Of a stretch of 64,000 nucleotides of DNA, positions 57,010 to 64,000 are shown piece after piece. The stretch covers positions 47,128-111,127 of the forward strand of contig CAZFER010000012.1 in NCBI GenBank assembly GCA_964517495.1. The letters are read 5' to 3'. The position numbers and the translations under genes were made by a program. Each line of letters opens with the position of its first letter. Position 1 is the first letter of the stretch. The stretch is from CAZFER01 sp964517495 (GTDB taxonomy: Bacteria > Hinthialibacterota > Hinthialibacteria > Hinthialibacterales > Hinthialibacteraceae). Under the pieces are notes generated by a model. That model did no database searches. It was given only the letters and a program-made list of their open reading frames with translations, and was not told the DNA's origin.

Positions 57010-59925
57010 TTATTCAACGTGCCATACGATACGAAATCCTACTGTTACAAATCGTTGATCCGGTTCACCACTAAGCCTGCGGGCACTGCGGCTCAAAACA
57101 GCGTCGGCGTTCCAGGAACCCCCTCGCAATACCCTTTCTGTACCCTCGTCAGGCCCGCTTGGATTCACTTTTGGTTCTTCTGTATATGGGCCAAACCAGT
57201 CCTGGCACCATTCTTGAACATTGCCGTGCATATCATAAAGTCCCCATGGATTGGGTTCTTTTTCACCCACAGGCTTGGTGCCCGTTTGGGTTCCTTCATA
57301 GGTGTTATTCCCCCGCCACCACATATACTGATCAAATAATGAACAGAATACTTTTCCCGTATCAGCACATTCCAGGCCGTCACCAAACCCGTAACGGGTT
57401 GTGGTTCCAGCCCGGCAGGCATATTCCCATTCAGCTTCGGTCGGAAGGCGAAAGGTCCCTTTACCAATTTGAGTATTCAACACATTGACAAAGTTTTGGC
57501 AATCCTCCCATGTCACCAATTCCACCGGTTTGTTGATATCATCATCGTACCATGAAGGATTATTTCCCATGAGGGTACGCCATTGAATCTGGGTGACTTC
57601 ATACACCCCCATATAAAAGTTCTTGGAAAGCGTGACCTTATGACGGGGCCCTTCGTCCACTTCTCTTCCACGCTCACTGGTTGGACTGCCTCTCATATAT
57701 TCTCCAGGCTCCAATAAATTGAGATCCAGTGTTTTGGCCGAAGTGGGAAGACCAGGTAAAACCACAGTAATCACCTTGGCTTCCGGTGAATGGGGATAAA
57801 TTGTAAACGGTTCCGGTGTAATCATTTGCACCGGTGTGGGTGTCAATGTAGGGCCAAAAGTTGGGGTTGCAGTGGCAGTTGGCGTAAATGAAGGTTCAGA
57901 AGTTGGCATGGGTATAGGCGTAGCCGTTGGTTCTATAGGTACCGTGGGCAGTGTATTATCCTCAGAGACAAAATAATGCAAAATCCCACTTGTCAGGCTT
58001 TCCCCGAGTCCTGTCACAGGAACATAGGTTACACGAAATTGATACGTGTTCCCATGTTGGGGACCATCCCGAAACCCGCTCATGGTCTGAAAATTTTGCA
58101 AGGCAGACCATCGAAAATAATTCAAGCGTGAATCATTTGTCATGCCTAATAATTGAAAATCCCCATCGTTTACTTTCACTTCCACGTGATAATCGAGAGC
58201 ATCATCTTCATCAATATTGAGGTTCCACGCCAGATAAATCGCCCGACGGTCAGGATGATCAACATCATTGCCTTCACCACCTGGTGAAACCAATTCATCC
58301 CCACCTAATAAATCATCATAGATGGAAAGTTTTGTGGTCTTTAATACTGGCATTTCTGGCTGAGTTAATGCAATGGCATCTCCATCAGTCAAGTTATAAC
58401 CAACTGGCTCCTCCATGTCCAAAAAATCATTGGGGGATAATTTATTGTCAATACGAATGACTCGAAACATATAGGATGAATTAAAACTGGGGCCATTTTT
58501 AAAATTGGAATGAACAAGTGGATTGTCTGCTTCCCAATCAAACCGGCGTTCATTCCCCTTCCCCGTTCGGCCCAGGAATTTCATTCCGTCCAATCCCCTG
58601 CGAACAAAAATATGCCAGTCTGTTGCCCCCGCTGTACTAACCGTCCAGCGAACAGTTAACTGGCGTTGTTCAGCAGGATCAAAATCAGTTTTCCCGGTTA
58701 AATCTTCAACCGTCTCGGCATTATCAGTTACAAAGACAAAGACGGGTTTAGTGGGTCTGGGAGTGGGAGAAACAAACACAGTCGGTATAGGTGTATTTGA
58801 TGGTACTGGAGTGTTGGTAGGGGTTGGACCTTCGGTAAACGTTGGAGATGAAGTTGATGTTGGTGTAACCGAAGGCGTCGGTGTGCTGGTTGGTGGCTTG
58901 GGAGTAAATGTCGGAGCATTCGGATCCTCTACCACTGCTACCACCACTTGCCGTTCTGTGGCATGGCTGCCGTCATAAGCAAATACACTAAAGAAAAATG
59001 TCCCCAATTCAGACGTATCGATTTTGAATTCCGCCACTCCAAAGTGAGGAATTTGCTCGCTCGAGATAAAATCAAGGGGTGCTCCATTCGAGTGAGTTAT
59101 TTCTATTTCATCCCCTCGGTCCGGATCATATGCGACCACTAAAAGTTCGATCGGCTCATCTTTTAATAATATAAATGTATCGCCCGGGCTAAAGGAAATT
59201 TGGGGAGGAATGTTGCCAGGACGCGGTGTATTGGTTGGTTTCAACGGATCACGTGTGGGTGTGGGAGTGGAAGTCGGTTGTGCGGTTGGTGTGACAGTGG
59301 GAGTTTTCGTTGGGGTGGGAGAGGGAGTAACTTGAGGTGCATGGGTAGGCGTAGGACCTATGGTTGGTGTATTAGTGGGACGAGGGGTGATATCACCTCC
59401 AATAACCACCAGACCGGTATCGACAGTGTATTCAAGATTTCCTTCTTCACCCCCCAAATTAGTTTTATCCTGCTGCAAAATAAGTTCATATTCACCTTCA
59501 GGAGCATCATCATTCGCTTTTAATCTAAAACGAATTAATTGACCACCCACCTCTCCCAAGGTGGGAAAGGCTCCAGCAGCACCAACAATGATAAGGGCAC
59601 GCAGGTTCGGATTATCTTCTGCCGGGTTAACAATAATTGTCCATCCGTCTGTAAGTGCTCCCAATGTGGAGTGACTATCTGCAACATAATCAAAAGGAAA
59701 ATCTTCTTGCATGTCTAAGGCAACTCGAAACGATCGCATACTATTCGCATTATCAATGGTTATGGCAACTTCAAACTCATTACCTGGCTCCACGGACAAT
59801 TGAGATAGCGAGAGTTCCCTGACCTGTGCCCACCCGCCAGGTCCTCCTAAAGCAAGGCATAACATAAAAATAGAGGTATAAATCCACGTTTTTTTACTCA
59901 ACCCTTTGATCCATTTCCCGCTCAT
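57010..59925 (-). CDS. Secreted cohesin-like / A-B module / FGE-sulfatase domain protein
   Basis: A 971-residue protein. Signal peptide (WIYTSIFMLCLALGGPGGWAQ), a cohesin-type beta domain (about 33-180; LSLSQLSVEPGNEFEVAITIDN and GGQLIRFRLKAND), a Thr/Pro linker (about 183-240), an Ig-like domain (about 245-335), a second linker (about 338-392), one A-B module pair (about 398-655; DWHIFVRRGLDGMKFLG, then DYHVEVKVNDGDFQLLG), a third linker and a C-terminal FGE-sulfatase domain (about 717-971; PNPWGLYDMHGNVQEWCQDW). The FGE active-site loop reads RGGSWNADAVLSRSARR with neither catalytic cysteine, so it is not a working formylglycine-generating enzyme. The A-B pair and the FGE domain closely resemble those of the 2214-residue protein. 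Confidence 0.83.
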   Translation of the reverse strand: MSGKWIKGLSKKTWIYTSIFMLCLALGGPGGWAQVRELSLSQLSVEPGNEFEVAITIDNANSMRSFRVALDMQEDFPFDYVADSHSTLGALTDGWTIIVNPAEDNPNLRALIIVGAAGAFPTLGEVGGQLIRFRLKANDDAPEGEYELILQQDKTNLGGEEGNLEYTVDTGLVVIGGDITPRPTNTPTIGPTPTHAPQVTPSPTPTKTPTVTPTAQPTSTPTPTRDPLKPTNTPRPGNIPPQISFSPGDTFILLKDEPIELLVVAYDPDRGDEIEITHSNGAPLDFISSEQIPHFGVAEFKIDTSELGTFFFSVFAYDGSHATERQVVVAVVEDPNAPTFTPKPPTSTPTPSVTPTSTSSPTFTEGPTPTNTPVPSNTPIPTVFVSPTPRPTKPVFVFVTDNAETVEDLTGKTDFDPAEQRQLTVRWTVSTAGATDWHIFVRRGLDGMKFLGRTGKGNERRFDWEADNPLVHSNFKNGPSFNSSYMFRVIRIDNKLSPNDFLDMEEPVGYNLTDGDAIALTQPEMPVLKTTKLSIYDDLLGGDELVSPGGEGNDVDHPDRRAIYLAWNLNIDEDDALDYHVEVKVNDGDFQLLGMTNDSRLNYFRWSALQNFQTMSGFRDGPQHGNTYQFRVTYVPVTGLGESLTSGILHYFVSEDNTLPTVPIEPTATPIPMPTSEPSFTPTATATPTFGPTLTPTPVQMITPEPFTIYPHSPEAKVITVVLPGLPTSAKTLDLNLLEPGEYMRGSPTSERGREVDEGPRHKVTLSKNFYMGVYEVTQIQWRTLMGNNPSWYDDDINKPVELVTWEDCQNFVNVLNTQIGKGTFRLPTEAEWEYACRAGTTTRYGFGDGLECADTGKVFCSLFDQYMWWRGNNTYEGTQTGTKPVGEKEPNPWGLYDMHGNVQEWCQDWFGPYTEEPKVNPSGPDEGTERVLRGGSWNADAVLSRSARRLSGEPDQRFVTVGFRIVWHVE

Positions 59926-59999
59926 GACTCTCGATCACCTCGATTTATGGAGTGATACCTTTCGGATATAGTTTCGTTCCCTAAAAAATTATCTTTAAT

Positions 60000-60036
60000 G
60001 AATAAAATAAGAGGAGGGCACGAAATCGCGCCCTCC
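60000..60036 (-). terminator. Intrinsic terminator of the WD40/cohesin gene
   Basis: On the minus strand GAGGGCGCGA pairs with TCGTGCCCTC around TT, with one mismatch (60014-60035 region), and runs into CTTATTTTATT. It lies about 40 bases past the stop codon at 60077. Confidence 0.65.
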
Positions 60037-60076
60037 CCTAACTATATCACAGCTTTTTCAGGTTTTCGGGGATTGT

Positions 60077-63000
60077 TTAGTGAACCATCCAATCTCCGAT
60101 TCCCGTGTTTTCGAGTGTTGAAGCACTCGAAAGGTCGATGACGAGGTCGCCGCCCACGATGGGTATTTGTCCATCATTCAGGCGGGTCAGTTCGTTATCC
60201 ACTCTTAGCATCGCACTGCCGGAGGAGCGAATTTCATCAAACTGGACAGACATCAGGTTTTGGGGTCCGGAAGTCAGGGTATTGCTGAGTATACCGGAGG
60301 CCACCAGCATTCCTGGAATATCCGCATTCACGACCAGTTTGGCGCCCGAATCGTCCACCAGCCATTTGATGCTTTCTGGATTGACGTTGTACTTCGAAGC
60401 GTCGTAGTTGACCACAAGACGCATGGTGCGAATTTCGCTGGCATTTTCAGCCGAGAAGTTGACAAGCCAGGAACCATCGCCAGCAGGCACCACTTTGGCA
60501 AGCAGTTTTGTTCCATCCGATGGTGCCGCCCTGCGAGATGCCGTCTTACTGGAGAATGTTTCAGGCCCATAACCGTCTCCATTGGTATCCGCATCGAACT
60601 TAGTGATGAGGAAGGCCTCAAATCGCAGAATATCGTCAGCGTCCTGCGCACCCAAGGCACCGTCACCGTCCACGTCCGCTTCCGCCGGGAAGTTAGGCCG
60701 TGTTTCGGCATGACCGGAGAAGGAATCGATCTGGAATGTATCGTACTGCAGGATCAAGTCAGCATCGCTGCTGCCCGGTGTTCCATCGGCATCAATATCA
60801 CCCCAGAGGAAGGATTCGGTGGTTCCTGTCCAGGTAGCATCCTCAATCTGAGAAGCGGTTACAGTGTTTGTTCCGATACGTGTACCACTTGAATCAACGA
60901 TCAAGAGAGCAACCGATGCCGTTGTACTGGCAGGTGCATTAGATGGGAAACGTGCACGGAAGCGAAGCAGGTCACCTTCTCCTTCTGTTAAGGGTGAATT
61001 GCTGCCACGTGAATTGGTAATGTAATACCAATTAAAACTTGATGGATTAGTGGTCACTGCTGAAATGGTCATATTGGAGGTACCCCAACTGCTGGCAGCT
61101 GTATTCGTTGTCGTAAATCCAAACAAACCAAACGAACCAGAAAGAATATCTGAACTTGATACACCAGCAGGTATCGTCTGTTGAGTACCATCTGTCACGA
61201 CTGTTCCCGTTGCATAGAGAACAATACGATAGGAGGTAATACCTTCGGCATCGTCAATTTGAACAGTAAATTCTTGATCCCGTCCAGGAATAATCAAGTC
61301 GTTGGTCGCTACCAAGGAGAGAGTAAAGTCAGTCCCACTACTGGTGATACTGAATATACGTCCTGTTCCATCATCACTTGAGGTAAGAGTAAACTGGAGG
61401 TTTTCTGATATCTCCGTAGTATTCGGTTCAGACGTATGAGTTGAGAAGGTTCTGAAGGCCGTTCCATCAGCAACTGTCCAAATCTTCACCGTTTCGTCTT
61501 CACTGGCAGATGTTACCCATAGACCATCGGATGAATAATCCACACTGATGATAGCACCTGTATGACCGGAGAGTGTTTTTGACAGCGTCCCAGTAGATAC
61601 TGACCAAATTTTTACATCATTATCCTGGGCGCCCGTTGCCACATTGCTTCCAGTCGGTGAGAAATCTCCCGATGTCACCTGAGCGGTGTGACCGGAAAGC
61701 GTGGATACAAGAGAACCATCCGTTAAACTGTAAATGGCTGCCGTATTATCGCTTGTTGAACCAAGAAGAATCTGGGTTCCAGCCGGATTTTGAGCCAGGA
61801 AATTCACATTGCTGATTGAGGTAACCAGGTTACCGCTACTATCCCAGATAAAGACGGTGGGATTATCACTGACTGTAATAATTCGTGTGTTATCGTTAGA
61901 GAACATCACTTTTATGACGTTGCCAGGATGCCCAGCCATTTCAGCGATGAAATTTCCATTATTGGCATTCCACAAACGAGCGGTTTGATCATTACTACCT
62001 GTCAATAAGCGGTTACCCGTTGAAGAAACAGCGACACTAACCACATCATCGGTATGACCACTTAAGGTAAATATCGGCAGACCAGTGGATATATTCCAGT
62101 ATCTGGCTTTGTCATCTTCACCACCGGTGAGTAATTTTGAACTATCCGGTGAGAAGGCACCTGCCAATGCATTGATTCGTGCTTCTTCCACACCTGTGAA
62201 CGCATCATAAAGTTTAAGCACACCATTCTCAGCGACCGTCAAGACCGTTAATTGATCAGGAGAGTAGATGGTCTTCTCTATTGCATCACTATGACCATCA
62301 AAGCTTTTAACTTCTTCAGCTGAACCAGGTGCTCCCACAATCCATAATTCGATATCTTTTTTGTTGTCGAGTATGAGATGAGACCAATCATCATCGACTT
62401 CTAACAGGCGGCCGTTATACGTGGTCGTTAATGTACCCGTATCGGTCCAGTATTTTGTTGTATAGACAGAATCAGTTACCGAACTGGTAAAGGCCACATT
62501 GGTGCCAAATCGTACTTTTTGGACGACCGTGGTTGAATCCAACACCACAGCGCTACCCGATCCATCAACATTCCAGACCAAGGATCCTGTATCGCTACCC
62601 GAAACAACCTTCAGATCATCCGGCGATATTTCTATATCGTTAATTGAACTGGTATGATCCGTAAACGTCAGGGAAGAGGCACCCGTGCTGGCATTCCACA
62701 CAACGATTTTTCCATCACTGCCTGCTGTAACAATACTGGCATCATCCGATGTGATCGATATATCAGTGATCGTGCTGCCTGAATCATGTCCATCCAGGGT
62801 GTGGATAAATAGACCCGTCAACGTATACCAATATTTCGCCGTGCCATCCGCACTGCCTGTTAAAATCTTTGAACTGTCGGATGAAAAGACCGCATGGGTT
62901 ACTTCACCTGAATGGCCACTGAGGATACTGATAACATCACCACTATCCACATTGTAAACAATGGCATCCTGCCATTTGGCAGTTACGACATAATTACCAT

Positions 63001-64000
63001 TCGGTGAGACGGCAAGGAATTTACCATCATATTGGTTAATAATATCATCACTGGTAACACCGATCAGCCGAACATTAGCCGCTGATGATGAACCTCCCTG
63101 GAAAAACCAATTATCATTGGGATGAAATGCAAAATTGGTTACCTCCACTGAACTACTTGCATATCCAATGAGAGCGCCCGATTCTGTTTCCCAGGTTAAT
63201 GTACCTACACCACCATATGATGAAAACTTGGTTCCATCTGAGTTAAAAGCCGCATCCGTCAGGGAGCCTAAACCCAGGATGGTTTCACTATCCGGCCCGG
63301 TTAATGGAATAATCGGTGTGGTTTCACCATTATACCTGATATTACGGAAATATTTTCTTTGAGTGGAATAACCTGCTGCAGCCTTGATTCGGAATGTACT
63401 TGATGCATTGCTAACAGCCGTTCCACTTTGAATCTGTGAATCCGTAATCGCCATGACCACGTCACCATCGACTTCTGCCGTGATGTCAATGATCATAGAA
63501 GCAGAATTCGTATGTACCTCACGGGTTTTCAAGGAAACCTTGACCTGACGCCACGTATTCAAATCAAAACTGTTATCAACAGAAAATGTAGCTAATGAAA
63601 TTTTTGTCCCCGATGTCGCATCTTCGGGAATCGTCGATTGGATTCGTGAAAGTACCCATTTATTTTCATTAGGTGACGGTAAACCATGCTCAAAAACATA
63701 GGTCGTCGTAACTTCTGAAACCCCATGGGCTGCAAGGTTAAGATCCGGTAACTGAGCGTAGAAAAAATAAACACTCCGTTGACCGTTATCACCATCACCA
63801 CTCTTCTTGGTTTCCCACTCCCAGACTCCATCGAATCCAGCTTGTGTTCCACTATAAGCAGCAACACCCGTACCAGATGCAATGGACGGGGTCGCATAAA
63901 ATAGTGAATCGTTTTCAGTTTGGAAGTAAACTCGGTTCACCGGAAAAGTCCACGTTGGTTCTGTGAATGGAAAAAATTCCGTTGTATCAGCTACCGATTC
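60077..64000 (-). CDS. Giant WD40-cohesin-dockerin-cohesin protein, 5' end beyond window
   Basis: 1307 residues are visible; the frame is open to position 64000, so the N-terminus is missing. From the left: a concanavalin-like beta domain (about 25-215; RQVKVSLKTREVHTNSASM), about sixteen WD40 repeats (about 230-895), probably two propellers, and a cohesin-type domain (about 895-1060; LIIPGRDQEFTVQIDDAEG). A dockerin-like pair of EF-hand calcium loops follows (about 1063-1125; DIDADGTPGSSDADLILQY and DVDGDGALGAQDADDILRF), then a second cohesin-like domain (about 1165-1290; SEIRTMRLVVNYDASKYN). A GTG at 63940 is not the true start, since the upstream 20 codons are equally coding-like. I know of no described protein with this order, but cannot check. 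Confidence 0.82.
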   Translation of the reverse strand, partial: ESVADTTEFFPFTEPTWTFPVNRVYFQTENDSLFYATPSIASGTGVAAYSGTQAGFDGVWEWETKKSGDGDNGQRSVYFFYAQLPDLNLAAHGVSEVTTTYVFEHGLPSPNENKWVLSRIQSTIPEDATSGTKISLATFSVDNSFDLNTWRQVKVSLKTREVHTNSASMIIDITAEVDGDVVMAITDSQIQSGTAVSNASSTFRIKAAAGYSTQRKYFRNIRYNGETTPIIPLTGPDSETILGLGSLTDAAFNSDGTKFSSYGGVGTLTWETESGALIGYASSSVEVTNFAFHPNDNWFFQGGSSSAANVRLIGVTSDDIINQYDGKFLAVSPNGNYVVTAKWQDAIVYNVDSGDVISILSGHSGEVTHAVFSSDSSKILTGSADGTAKYWYTLTGLFIHTLDGHDSGSTITDISITSDDASIVTAGSDGKIVVWNASTGASSLTFTDHTSSINDIEISPDDLKVVSGSDTGSLVWNVDGSGSAVVLDSTTVVQKVRFGTNVAFTSSVTDSVYTTKYWTDTGTLTTTYNGRLLEVDDDWSHLILDNKKDIELWIVGAPGSAEEVKSFDGHSDAIEKTIYSPDQLTVLTVAENGVLKLYDAFTGVEEARINALAGAFSPDSSKLLTGGEDDKARYWNISTGLPIFTLSGHTDDVVSVAVSSTGNRLLTGSNDQTARLWNANNGNFIAEMAGHPGNVIKVMFSNDNTRIITVSDNPTVFIWDSSGNLVTSISNVNFLAQNPAGTQILLGSTSDNTAAIYSLTDGSLVSTLSGHTAQVTSGDFSPTGSNVATGAQDNDVKIWSVSTGTLSKTLSGHTGAIISVDYSSDGLWVTSASEDETVKIWTVADGTAFRTFSTHTSEPNTTEISENLQFTLTSSDDGTGRIFSITSSGTDFTLSLVATNDLIIPGRDQEFTVQIDDAEGITSYRIVLYATGTVVTDGTQQTIPAGVSSSDILSGSFGLFGFTTTNTAASSWGTSNMTISAVTTNPSSFNWYYITNSRGSNSPLTEGEGDLLRFRARFPSNAPASTTASVALLIVDSSGTRIGTNTVTASQIEDATWTGTTESFLWGDIDADGTPGSSDADLILQYDTFQIDSFSGHAETRPNFPAEADVDGDGALGAQDADDILRFEAFLITKFDADTNGDGYGPETFSSKTASRRAAPSDGTKLLAKVVPAGDGSWLVNFSAENASEIRTMRLVVNYDASKYNVNPESIKWLVDDSGAKLVVNADIPGMLVASGILSNTLTSGPQNLMSVQFDEIRSSGSAMLRVDNELTRLNDGQIPIVGGDLVIDLSSASTLENTGIGDWMVH

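Overview
The window reads as a chromosomal scaffold (one 100-N gap at 38010-38109) from an uncultured, Gram-negative, motile bacterium. Supporting signs are an O-antigen-ligase-type protein, flagellar stator genes with a DUF115 flagellin-glycosylation factor, the MEP isoprenoid pathway, a membrane pyrophosphatase, a SUF Fe-S operon of the SufBCDSU type, and very large secreted proteins joined by Thr/Pro linkers and carrying FGE-sulfatase, WD40, He_PIG/Ig-like and cohesin/dockerin-like modules. That style is familiar from candidate phyla such as Sumerlaeota, Hydrogenedentota, Omnitrophota and the PVC/planctomycete neighbourhood. No 16S rRNA gene is present, so I do not assign a phylum. No integrase, transposase, CRISPR array or rRNA was seen.

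Layout. 1-1.8 kb: partial membrane protein (minus strand), then an XRE-ImmA/IrrE protease with an antitoxin-like tail, followed by a 30-codon stump of a MazF toxin. 1.8-9 kb: ThpR, a DUF4159 protein, an orphan membrane histidine kinase, an O-antigen ligase/TPR protein and a C-terminal processing protease. 9-13.3 kb: AT-rich stretch with two minus-strand envelope proteins of unknown function and a MITE-like palindrome. 14-18.8 kb: flagellar block flbD-motA-motB-motB-MAF with two tandem motB paralogues. 19-22 kb: ECF nickel/cobalt importer (M, L/N, Q, O) behind a perfect inverted repeat. 22-31.6 kb: housekeeping genes (a short GlmU-like uridylyltransferase, L25, Pth, H+-PPase, rpsF-ssb-rpsR-rpsT, ispD-ispE). 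31.6-37.4 kb: SSP411 protein, SGNH hydrolase, tRNA-Pro and a frameshifted CBM9-like secreted protein. 37.5-39.4 kb: RloA/RloB (AbiL-like) defence pair interrupted by the scaffold gap. 39.6-45.3 kb: sufBCDSU behind a near-consensus promoter overlapped by two palindromes. 45.4-46.9 kb: second SGNH protein. 46.9-64 kb: four giant modular secreted proteins, all on the minus strand, the last running off the right edge.

How the parts relate. The suf operon is a complete Fe-S assembly unit with its own predicted operator. The ECF operon would feed nickel or cobalt enzymes. The flagellar block carries stator and glycosylation functions, while the rest of the flagellum is elsewhere. The giant surface proteins share an alternating two-module unit and similar linkers, which suggests one locus built by duplication and domain shuffling. 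The best candidates for something undescribed are this surface locus, including a WD40-cohesin-dockerin-cohesin polypeptide, the ImmA/antitoxin-tail fusion beside its dead MazF, and the dual-palindrome suf control region.
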